Assembly (NCBI GenBank): GCA_965242665.1
Contig: OZ251484.1
Location: forward strand, 3,410,001 to 3,474,000
DNA: 64,000 nt
DNA from: VXLM01 sp965242665
Lineage (GTDB): Bacteria > Chloroflexota > Dehalococcoidia > Lucifugimonadales > VXLM01
Direction: 5' to 3'
A model generated the notes under the pieces. That model made no database searches. It worked only from the letters and a program-made list of their open reading frames with translations, and was not told the origin of the DNA. The position numbers were made by a program, and so were the translations under genes. Shown here piece by piece: positions 25,185-32,449 of the stretch (positions are counted from its first letter, which is position 1; every line of letters starts with the position of its first letter).

Positions 25185-26582
25185 TCAGTCTCCTTTAGGG
25201 GTCTTTTCTCCTATATGGTCGCCCGCGCCATCGCTGCTCCCATCGGACGCGCTCGCTCGCCGGCGGTCGTCCATTACCATGTTTGCGACGTGAACACCCA
25301 TTCGCACGCTATAGTTCGTTCCCCTGTCCTCGGGGTACACTTGGGTGGTATTCGCCAGATAGACGCCTTCGATGGGAGTACGATGACTTGGCATCCTGTC
25401 GCTGTAGTTCGTGCCGATGATTGGCTGCGCGGCGTCGACGTGCTGCCGGTAGCTCTCGACGACCCAGGAATCGTCGAAATCCGGGTTGATCTTTCGGAGG
25501 TGTGGCAAGTATTCGTCGAGCAGTTCCTGATGGCCGAGTCGATAGAGTCTGTCGCTGCGGGTTAGGTAGTTCGAGAGGTAGACGACGTGTCGTCCACCAT
25601 AGTGGCTTGGATCGACCATGTTCGTTTGCTCGATTACTCCGACGAAGGGAATCGATCGGTCGGCCACGTTCAACCAGTAGGTATGCGACAGCGGCCGGTC
25701 GAGCACGAGAATCATGAGCAGGGCCGAGAGATACTGAGCTCCGTCTAGCTTGGCTTTGTATGGATCCGGAAGCTCGGGAAGCATCCGGGAGAATATGCGG
25801 GACTGGGTTGTGGAGATGACCGCGTCGAACGGTCGGGAGATGGTTTCACCTTCGTCCAGCAACTGCACCTCGAGCCCGGCGACGGCGTTCGAGTCCCGGG
25901 TGATGCGGGTCACTTCCGCGTGCGTGCGCACCTCGTTGCCCTGTTCTCGCACCTTCTCACTCAGTACGTCGAACACTTCCCCGAAGCTGCAGATGGGATA
26001 GCCCAGCATCTCTGTAGACATTCCCTTGCCGCGTGACGCGAATCGGGTGTTGATCTTGCCCCATATCCAGGGCATTCCGATTTGGTGATAGAACTCTTCT
26101 CCAAATTTGCCCCGCAGCATAGGTCCCCAAAACGCTCGATATGCTTGCTCTCCGGCGTGTCGACGGAGCCAGTCCGCAGCGGTGGCCTCTTCCAATTTCT
26201 GCCATGTCTTGATTCGGCGCAGCATGAGGGTCACTACCCCGAGCCGAATCCGGTTCACGAGGCTGATGGGCTTGAACTTCAAGAGGTCCATGGGAGTTAC
26301 GAAGTCGTACAGCGTTCCGTCGTACAGGACGCCGACCTTCGATCGGTACCAACGCATCTGGCCGCCGAGTCCAATATCGTCGATCAGGTCGAGGATGTCG
26401 GTGTCGCCGGTGAACAAGTGGTGGTATCCCCGCTCCAAACGGACGCCGTTGATGTCGAACGTGGACGCCTGCCCCCCGACGAAGGATGTGCGCTCGTACA
26501 CTGCCACTTCATGGCCGCGCTTTCCCAGCTCATAGGCCGCCGTAAGTCCGGTCGCCCCGGCTCCGATGATTCCCACTCTCAC
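25185..26582 (-). CDS. FAD-dependent oxidoreductase (protoporphyrinogen-oxidase/amine-oxidase fold)
   Basis: A 465-residue flavoprotein. The dinucleotide motif GAGATG (7-12) is followed by YERTSFVGGQAST and ERGYHHLF, the pattern of the NAD(P)/FAD oxidoreductase group that includes HpnE, PPOX-like and UDP-galactopyranose-mutase-like proteins. The C-terminus repeats the FAD-binding pattern GVYLANTTQVYPEDRGTNYSVRMG. The substrate may be a polyprenyl lipid or a lipid-linked sugar, since its gene overlaps a flippase-like gene by 4 bases (ATGA) and is followed by a small membrane protein; this is inferred from context. Confidence 0.82.
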   Translation of the reverse strand: MRVGIIGAGATGLTAAYELGKRGHEVAVYERTSFVGGQASTFDINGVRLERGYHHLFTGDTDILDLIDDIGLGGQMRWYRSKVGVLYDGTLYDFVTPMDLLKFKPISLVNRIRLGVVTLMLRRIKTWQKLEEATAADWLRRHAGEQAYRAFWGPMLRGKFGEEFYHQIGMPWIWGKINTRFASRGKGMSTEMLGYPICSFGEVFDVLSEKVREQGNEVRTHAEVTRITRDSNAVAGLEVQLLDEGETISRPFDAVISTTQSRIFSRMLPELPDPYKAKLDGAQYLSALLMILVLDRPLSHTYWLNVADRSIPFVGVIEQTNMVDPSHYGGRHVVYLSNYLTRSDRLYRLGHQELLDEYLPHLRKINPDFDDSWVVESYRQHVDAAQPIIGTNYSDRMPSHRTPIEGVYLANTTQVYPEDRGTNYSVRMGVHVANMVMDDRRRASASDGSSDGAGDHIGEKTPKGD

Positions 26583-27772
26583 GGGCTCGGCTCCCCCTGC
26601 TGGACTCGGCTCGACGCGGAGACGTCATGCTTGCCGAGTCTAGTGAGACTCCGAAACGATACGTGCTCCGTCCACAAGAAGAGTAGACCCAGCACGATCA
26701 TGGGGACTAGCAGCGATGCGTGGACGATGGCGACGTATCCGCCGGCGACTGCACGGTCGATCACGGCGAACGGGGCCAGTACCAGTGTTTCTCTCGCGAT
26801 CAGCTCGAACAGGCCGATGCCGCCCGGCGCTGCTGGGATCGAAGCTCCAATGTTGGCGATTGCAGTAACGAGGATCATCCCAACGATCATATACGGAATG
26901 CTGGCGTATATTTCATGGAATCCGAATGAATAACCGACAAGAACGAATAGGCCGGCCTCGAAGAGCCAGACTGGGACCGATAGCGCGAACACTGCGAGGA
27001 CAGTCGAAGGGCTTTGCAGGGATCGGAGGCCTTCGATGAACATGTCCACTGCGTTGAGGAGTCTTGTTTCGATGGCAGAGGGCAGAGGGCGAATGAGGTA
27101 TGCCATTACGGCCCTGGCTCTCGTTGGGGCGTAGCTTACCAACGCCAATGATCCAAATGCCGCAACGAATGGGAGGCTCATCCCCGCGGCGAGCAGGGGC
27201 CATGGCAGGCTTGCACGTTGGCCGAGCCCCTCTGCGAGTCCAGTCAACGGTACGAAGACGGCGATTATCAGGATGAAGAGCAGGAGAGTCAACGCGTCCA
27301 AGAGCCGCTCGATGAAGATCGTCACCAGAGCGGCAGTCTTGCTGACGCCTTCTCTCTCTCCCACATAGTAGCTTCTGACCAGTTCGCCCATCCGCAGGGG
27401 AAGCAGGTTGTTGGCCATGTAGCCTACTACGACGGCCGGAAAGAGGCGGGACGTCCTGATGGGCTGGATGTGCCGAAGGAGCCGACGCCACCGAACGGTC
27501 CGAAACCAAATACCGACCAAGTACAGCCCGATACCCGGCGCGACGTAGACATAGTTGGCGCCGACCAACGCTTCGATCAGCTTGCGGAAGTCGAGTGTGA
27601 CGAAAAAGAGCGCCAAGAACACTGCGCTGAGTAGTAGTCCAACCCATAGCCTCTTCCCGCCGCTCAAGTAGGTTCGTTCTCCACTCCTTGCATTGTGAAT
27701 TCCTATTGTATCATGCAACGACGCACCAGGGATACGCTGTTCGGCATCTGGGTTCCGTTTGATTTTGTGCAA
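26579..27772 (-). CDS. flippase-like integral membrane protein (UPF0104/AglD/LPG-synthase N-domain family)
   Basis: A 397-residue protein with about eight membrane helices. It contains the family signatures FRTVRWRRLL, NNLLPLRMGELVRSYYVGEREGVSKTAALVTIFIERLLD and the later PAAPGGIGLFELIARETLVL, shared by the MprF N-terminal flippase domain and AglD-like proteins. Members are thought to move lipids or lipid-linked sugars across the membrane. The longest frame starts with TTG 27772, with weak ribosome-binding evidence; a later TTG near residue 36 is also possible. Its stop overlaps the start of the downstream oxidoreductase gene, indicating translational coupling. Confidence 0.8.
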   Translation of the reverse strand: MHKIKRNPDAEQRIPGASLHDTIGIHNARSGERTYLSGGKRLWVGLLLSAVFLALFFVTLDFRKLIEALVGANYVYVAPGIGLYLVGIWFRTVRWRRLLRHIQPIRTSRLFPAVVVGYMANNLLPLRMGELVRSYYVGEREGVSKTAALVTIFIERLLDALTLLLFILIIAVFVPLTGLAEGLGQRASLPWPLLAAGMSLPFVAAFGSLALVSYAPTRARAVMAYLIRPLPSAIETRLLNAVDMFIEGLRSLQSPSTVLAVFALSVPVWLFEAGLFVLVGYSFGFHEIYASIPYMIVGMILVTAIANIGASIPAAPGGIGLFELIARETLVLAPFAVIDRAVAGGYVAIVHASLLVPMIVLGLLFLWTEHVSFRSLTRLGKHDVSASSRVQQGEPSP

Positions 27773-27804
27773 GGAGTATCCCTATAACCGCACCATCCCA
27801 CGTC

Positions 27805-27824
27805 ATTCCCGCGAAGGCGGGAAT
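27805..27824. repeat. short palindromic extragenic hairpin (copy 2)
   Basis: ATTCCCGCGAAGGCGGGAAT: the same 8-bp stem as the hairpins at 4575-4594 and 54250-54269, here in inverted orientation and just upstream of the single-repeat CRISPR-like locus. Confidence 0.8.
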
Positions 27825-27837
27825 CTCCTACTGCGTC

Positions 27838-28105
27838 CGACGCGCATCCATAGCAATACCCCCACAGACACATCGAATCAACCGATCCGAATTTGACACA
27901 ACAGAACCCGCGTACTACTCTAGACCTATGACCACTCAGCGAAACCACTACCCCGAGGAGACAGCCCCATGCGTGAAACATACCAACCCCCAACCACCTC
28001 CCCCACCGGCCCTCCCCATGACCACAATCTCGAAGAGACGGCCCTACTCCCGCCGTCGACGGAAATCGACACAATCCGACAGAGTTCAACGAACCACAAC
28101 GAAAA
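27838..28105 (+). promoter_or_regulatory. leader of the CRISPR-like locus, copy 2, with conserved promoter
   Basis: Diverged, inverted counterpart of 4980-5262. TTGACA (27893-27898), 17 bases, TACTCT (27916-27921), then ATG 6 bases later (27928). The shared blocks include GACACATCGAA upstream of the promoter, GAACC..ACTCCGAGGAGACAGCC-like sequence below it and ACGAAAACTCGTGCCCG at the repeat junction. Open frames here (starting at 27928 and 27969) run through the repeat and look incidental. Confidence 0.65.
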
Positions 28106-28140
28106 CTCGTGCCCGCGCGTGCGCACGCGCGGGAGGCAAC
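28106..28140 (+). repeat. single CRISPR-like repeat (copy 2, 35 bases)
   Basis: It begins CTCGTGCCCGCGCG and ends GAGGCAAC like the repeats at 4639-4979 read on the minus strand, but has 8 extra central bases that create a long perfect palindrome (CCCGCGCGTGC/GCACGCGCGGG). Only one copy is present, flanked by the same leader and trailer types. Confidence 0.65.
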
Positions 28141-28255
28141 GGCGTTCGGTTTCCTCTCTCGGCATGGAGATTGCGCCCAGGCCGCAGCGGATTGGACACA
28201 TCGCTCGAAATTGCCGTCCCCTCGCCGTCCTACCAATAGACCAATCGGAACCCCA
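28141..28255 (+). repeat. trailer of the CRISPR-like locus, copy 2
   Basis: Counterpart of 4485-4638 without the inserted hairpin. Shared blocks in order: GGCGTTCGGTTTCC, the GCGCCCAGGCCGCAGCGGATTGGAC region, CATCGCTCGAAATTGCCGTC and CCAATCGGAACC. No gene is supported here. Confidence 0.6.
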
Positions 28256-28268
28256 AGAGGGGTATTCC

Positions 28269-28296
28269 TTGACACGTGAACGCAGCCTGATAGCAT
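28269..28296 (+). promoter_or_regulatory. proB promoter
   Basis: TTGACA (28269-28274), 16 bases, TAGCAT (28291-28296). The proB start codon lies about 9 bases after the expected transcription start, so the leader is very short. Confidence 0.6.
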
Positions 28297-28311
28297 AGAA
28301 GAGACTGGCAA

Positions 28312-29496
28312 ATGACCGACTTCCCGTACTCCGGCGCACAACCGCCAATTACTTCCATGCAGGAACGACCCTCATACCAACGGATTGTTGTGAAGGCAGG
28401 CACCGCGTTCCTGACGGACGGTGCAGACAGCCCAAACCGAGAGGCGATGGCGATGCTCGTCGATCAGATGGCCGTGCTTCACAAAGACGGCGTGCACCTC
28501 CTCCTGGTTTCGTCCGGGGCCGTTTCCGCAGGGCGAGGCGCGGTCGTCGGAGAGGACAACACTAGCGTTCAATTCCGGCAGGCTCTCGCTGCCGTCGGGC
28601 AAAGCCGCCTGATGCACATATACCAGGAGCTCTTCAGCGAATACGACATCACGGTCGCTCAGGTGCTGTTGACGTTGAACGACGTAGGGAAGCGGAATAC
28701 TCGCGGCGAGAAACTGCGAGACTTGAACGTGCGAAATACGCTCGCCGCCCTACTCTCCCTTCGAGTCATCCCAATAATCAACGAAAACGACGTGGTGGCG
28801 GTCGACGAGATCGCCGGCGCTGGGTTTGGGGACAACGACAACCTCTCCGCGCGGGTGGCGCGGGTCGTGGACGCAGACCTGCTGATCATGCTCGGCACGG
28901 TAAACGGCCTGTACACTGCCGATCCCGGGGTTGCGCCAGACGCCGACCTCATTCCAATCGTTTCCCGGTTTGACCGAAGGATTCGCGCCTACGCCGGATC
29001 CCCGCGCGACCGGAAGGGGCGCGGGGGGATGGCGACGAAGATGCAGGCTGCGGCGATTGCCACAGAGGGGGGAGTAGACGTATTCATCGCGAGTGGATTC
29101 GAGCCGAGCGTAGTCACTCGCCTGGCCGCAGGCGAACACGTAGGCACTCTTTGTCCGGCAAGTCAGGACGCCAAGGATAGTAGGAAGAATTGGCTCAAGA
29201 GGAACCTCTCGCCATCCGGATGGATCGTGGTGGACGAAGGAGCGGCCAACGCGCTCTTGGGAAACAACCGCAGCCTGCTGCCTGTGGGGGTAACGTCCGT
29301 CGCAGGAACGTTCGAGCGGGGGGACGCGGTGCAGATAAGGAATCCGAGGGGGGTTCAGATCGCAGCGGGAATCGCCAATTACAGTTCGAGAGAGTTGGAC
29401 AAGATCAGAGGCATCCACTCCAACCGCATCGCCGAGGTGCTTGGCGACCGGTACAGCAACGAGGTCGTCCACCGGCGAGACATGATAAGGTTGTAG
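28312..29496 (+). CDS. proB: glutamate 5-kinase
   Basis: First step of proline synthesis: ATP-dependent phosphorylation of glutamate. The 394-residue product has the amino-acid-kinase fold (VVKAGTAFL, LLVSSGAVSAGRG, NENDVVAVDEI, FGDNDNLSARVA, GGMATKMQAA) and a C-terminal PUA domain (from about 290: SGWIVVDEGAANAL, VAGTFERGDAVQI). A short N-terminal extension precedes the usual start. ATG 28312 is only just downstream of the promoter, and ATG 28357 is an alternative. proA follows 28 bases later, so the two form a proBA operon. Confidence 0.95.
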   Translation: MTDFPYSGAQPPITSMQERPSYQRIVVKAGTAFLTDGADSPNREAMAMLVDQMAVLHKDGVHLLLVSSGAVSAGRGAVVGEDNTSVQFRQALAAVGQSRLMHIYQELFSEYDITVAQVLLTLNDVGKRNTRGEKLRDLNVRNTLAALLSLRVIPIINENDVVAVDEIAGAGFGDNDNLSARVARVVDADLLIMLGTVNGLYTADPGVAPDADLIPIVSRFDRRIRAYAGSPRDRKGRGGMATKMQAAAIATEGGVDVFIASGFEPSVVTRLAAGEHVGTLCPASQDAKDSRKNWLKRNLSPSGWIVVDEGAANALLGNNRSLLPVGVTSVAGTFERGDAVQIRNPRGVQIAAGIANYSSRELDKIRGIHSNRIAEVLGDRYSNEVVHRRDMIRL

Positions 29497-29524
29497 CGGG
29501 AGTTTCCTTGCTGGAGGAATCATC

Positions 29525-30796
29525 GTGGAGAACAAAACCGATCTGCAGCGAATGGGGCAACGCGCACGGTCTGCGGCTAGGGCGCTTGCGAAGGTGCCGT
29601 CGTCCGCCAAGAACGATGCGTTGAACTACGCCGCAGACGCGCTCGAGAGCCGTGCGGAAGAGGTCTTGGCCGCGAACGCGGAGGACGTGAAGGCCGCCCG
29701 GGGAGACGGGCTGGAGGACGCGGTCGTCGGCCGGCTCATGCTCGACCGGAGCAAGCTCCGCAAGATAGCCGACGACGTGCGGACGATCGCAGCTCTCCCC
29801 GACCCGACGGAAGAGACGTTCGACGCGAACACGCTTCCGAACGGACTCTTGGTCTCCAAACACCGCGTGCCTCTCGGGGTCATCGGCGTGATATATGAGA
29901 GCCGCCCAAACGTCACTATCGACATCTCCTGTCTGTGCCTCAAGTCTGGGAATGCGGTTATCCTGCGCGGCGGGAAGGAGTCGATCAACTCCAACACGGT
30001 TCTCGCAAAGATACTGCAAGACTCGATCTCTCACGCCGGAGTGACGCGAGACGCATTGCAATTCGTCGAATCGACCGACCGCGCCCTGGTAGGAGAGATG
30101 CTGAGGATGACCGAGTACATCGACCTCATCATCCCGCGAGGCAGCGCAGATCTTGTGCGGCGCGTGGGATGTGAGGCGCAGATGCCAGCCATAACCGGAG
30201 GAGTCGGCGTGTGCCACGCCTTCGTCGACAAGACAGCCGATGTCGATATGGCGATCGACATCGCGGTCAACGCAAAGACGTCATCCCCATTTGTTTGCAA
30301 CGCATTGGACACGATCATCGCGCATTCGGGAATCGCGCCGGAGTTCCTGCCCCGCGCAGCGGCCAAACTGTCGGACGCCAAGGTGAGCCTGCGCTGCGAC
30401 AAGCGCGCTCTCAGCATCATCGGCAATTCCAACGGATTGGACCTCTCCGCGGCCGCAGAAGAGGACTGGGGGCAAGAGTTCCTCTCACTGACGGCGGCCG
30501 TCAAGGTCGTAGACTCCATCGAGGAGGCCATCGAGCATATCGAACGGTACGGATCGGGTCACACCGACGTGATCGTCACTAGAGACGACGCCTCTTCACA
30601 GAAGTTCCTGGATGAGGTCGACTCCAGTGTCGTCATGGTCAACGCAAGTTCGCGGTTCAACGACGGCGGGGAGCTCGGTCTGGGGGCCGAGGTAGCCATC
30701 AGCACGAACAAAATGCACGCGCGCGGACCCATCGGCTTGAAGGAGCTAACGTCCTACAAATGGATCGTGACGGGATCCGGACACGTTCGCGTCTAG
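29525..30796 (+). CDS. proA: gamma-glutamyl phosphate reductase
   Basis: Second step of proline synthesis: NADPH-dependent reduction of glutamyl 5-phosphate to the semialdehyde. The 423-residue enzyme has the aldehyde-dehydrogenase-like fold with ESRPNVTIDISCLCLKSGNAVILRGGKES and the catalytic cysteine in SSPFVCNALDT. The C-terminal substrate site is SSRFNDGGELGLGAEVAIST, and GPIGLKELTSYKW ends the domain. It starts with GTG, preceded by GGAGG. It is immediately downstream of proB. Confidence 0.95.
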   Translation: MENKTDLQRMGQRARSAARALAKVPSSAKNDALNYAADALESRAEEVLAANAEDVKAARGDGLEDAVVGRLMLDRSKLRKIADDVRTIAALPDPTEETFDANTLPNGLLVSKHRVPLGVIGVIYESRPNVTIDISCLCLKSGNAVILRGGKESINSNTVLAKILQDSISHAGVTRDALQFVESTDRALVGEMLRMTEYIDLIIPRGSADLVRRVGCEAQMPAITGGVGVCHAFVDKTADVDMAIDIAVNAKTSSPFVCNALDTIIAHSGIAPEFLPRAAAKLSDAKVSLRCDKRALSIIGNSNGLDLSAAAEEDWGQEFLSLTAAVKVVDSIEEAIEHIERYGSGHTDVIVTRDDASSQKFLDEVDSSVVMVNASSRFNDGGELGLGAEVAISTNKMHARGPIGLKELTSYKWIVTGSGHVRV

Positions 30797-30877
30797 GCGT
30801 ATTCCCAAGATTCCAGTGATTCCTATGAAAGTATGCTCTGCACATCGGAGCGCGCGGGAATCCAGGAGGTGTATCCG

Positions 30878-31195
30878 ATGAATAGATTCGACTTCGAGCG
30901 GGAGTGCAGGACGCCGTACTCCGAGTGCTACACGGTATTGCAAGAAGAGAAGGCCGTTGGCAGAGTCGACATCCATTTCGCAGAGATGATGGTGCATTCC
31001 ACGCTCAATGTTTCGGATGATCTGTCGAGCGACGATATTCAAGAAATCATCGACACAGTGGACGGGGAATTGATCGGCGCGGTTGGGCCTGCCCAGCATG
31101 AGGTCATCATCCACGTTCATCAGGGGCGCGACCTCGGCGTGTACCGTGCGCGAGAGTACGAGGGCGATAACGGGGGATACCATCACACAAATTAG
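30878..31195 (+). CDS. hypothetical protein, 105 aa
   Basis: Not recognised. ATG 30878 has an AGGAGG ribosome-binding site 8 bases upstream, which makes it preferable to the in-frame start at 30833. The product is acidic and predicted to be a small soluble alpha/beta protein (VDIHFAEMMVHSTLNVSDD, DDIQEIIDTVDGELI, EVIIHVHQGRDLGVY). It follows proA by 80 bases on the same strand and converges on the enolase-superfamily gene. Confidence 0.65.
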   Translation: MNRFDFERECRTPYSECYTVLQEEKAVGRVDIHFAEMMVHSTLNVSDDLSSDDIQEIIDTVDGELIGAVGPAQHEVIIHVHQGRDLGVYRAREYEGDNGGYHHTN

Positions 31196-31216
31196 CGGAG
31201 TGCGCCTGGGTGACCG

Positions 31217-32269
31217 TTACAGCATCGCCTCGTTCAGCGCTACGCCAAAGCCGGGGCGGTCCGAGGGCGTTAGGAATCCGTCGACGACTCTCGGTTCGTC
31301 GATCCAAAGTTCGTCGGAGGCATCCTCCCAGCGCGCAGGCATGGTTTCTGCCAGGTTCTCGCAGTCTGTCGCAGCGATGAGGTGCAGCCCCCATACTTCC
31401 CCGCCCCGATGCGGCGCCACTGGAATTCCGCGTTCTGCGGCGATTTGGAGAATCCTGAGCGTTTCGGTAATCCCCCCGCACCAAGTAATATCCGGCTGCC
31501 AAATATCGAGCGCGTTCTCTTTGGCGACCTGCGCGAACCCGTAGCGGGTGAACTCGTGCTCGCCGCCGGCGATCTTTATCGGATGCACGAACTCCTTCAA
31601 CGCCGCCTGTTCCTCCAGATGGTCGGGCGTCATGACATCCTCGAACCAGTAGAGATCGAACTCCCGCAGCGCATCCGCCATCACCCTCGTCATGTCGAAA
31701 TCCCATGCCATGTAGCAGTCGGTCATAATCAGCGCGTCGGCTCCAAGTACTGCCCGCGCCTTCCGCGCAACAGCTACTGTGGACCGAACATCTGGGCCGG
31801 ACTCCGAACGCCCCGGGGCGAACTTGGCGGCCGCGTACCCCATGTCATGGTACTTCTCGAATTCGTTGCCGGTGGCGTATGCAGCCACCTTCGGCTTCCG
31901 CAGTCCACCGAGAAGGTCGTAGATGGGCTGTCCGCGTGCCTTGCCCAACGCGTCCCAGAGCGCCAAATCAAGCCCGCTCAGAGCCATGACCTGCAACCCC
32001 TTGCGTCCGTACGGCAAAGAGCGGAAATAGACGTGATCCCACGTTTGACGGATGTCGTCCGCGCTTTCGAGTGTGCGACCAACGACGAGGTCGCGGAAGT
32101 GTTCGTTGACGATCGTGCAGGCAGGCTCTCCGCCGCCTCCGTAGCCGTATCCAATGGTTCCAGTATTCGTCTCTACCCTGACGACGATCTGCCAAAAATG
32201 CGATTGCCATACCCCGTGCGGAAGGTGTGACCACCTGGGATACACTGCGGCAACGTCGGTGATCTTCAA
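31217..32269 (-). CDS. enolase-superfamily (mandelate racemase/muconate lactonizing) enzyme
   Basis: A 350-residue enolase-superfamily protein, paralogous to the one at 19040-20194 but of another subgroup. The base is K149 in AAAKFAPGR, the metal ligands are D184 (MTDCYM), E210 (YWFEDVM) and E237 (AGGEHEF), and H287 in VAPHRGGEVWG is the probable second catalytic residue. This Lys/Asp/Glu/Glu/His set fits acid-sugar dehydratases. The start ATG is 2269 bases before the polA frame's upstream end on the other strand; the gene is divergent from polA, with about 180 bases between start codons. Confidence 0.9.
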   Translation of the reverse strand: MKITDVAAVYPRWSHLPHGVWQSHFWQIVVRVETNTGTIGYGYGGGGEPACTIVNEHFRDLVVGRTLESADDIRQTWDHVYFRSLPYGRKGLQVMALSGLDLALWDALGKARGQPIYDLLGGLRKPKVAAYATGNEFEKYHDMGYAAAKFAPGRSESGPDVRSTVAVARKARAVLGADALIMTDCYMAWDFDMTRVMADALREFDLYWFEDVMTPDHLEEQAALKEFVHPIKIAGGEHEFTRYGFAQVAKENALDIWQPDITWCGGITETLRILQIAAERGIPVAPHRGGEVWGLHLIAATDCENLAETMPARWEDASDELWIDEPRVVDGFLTPSDRPGFGVALNEAML

Positions 32270-32390
32270 TTGGCGTCTCCCTCTTGCGGTGAATCCAAAG
32301 GCGCGGAGCGCAGTATAGAAGCCTATACATCCACGGATCGGTTGACAATCGCTGATGAGCCGATCTCGTGCGGCGGTGATTCGGCAGGAC

Positions 32391-32421
32391 TTGGCATTGT
32401 GGAGCGTCTTCGATGTATAAT
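32391..32421 (+). promoter_or_regulatory. polA promoter
   Basis: TATAAT (32416-32421) is a consensus -10. TTGGCA (32391-32396) is the best -35, with a 19-base spacer, which is longer than usual. polA begins about 22 bases after the expected transcription start. Confidence 0.45.
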
Positions 32422-32449
32422 CGTTGCATTCAAGCGAGTAGAAACGCTC

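Noticed and set aside
27928..28298. Protein genes in the copy 2 leader (103 and 109 codons)
   Set aside because: They run through the repeat and trailer, the peptides differ from those of copy 1 apart from the first residues, and composition is proline/arginine low complexity.
30797..30877. Attenuator or riboswitch after proA
   Set aside because: I could not find a stable stem-loop with a T-tract or a conserved aptamer core.
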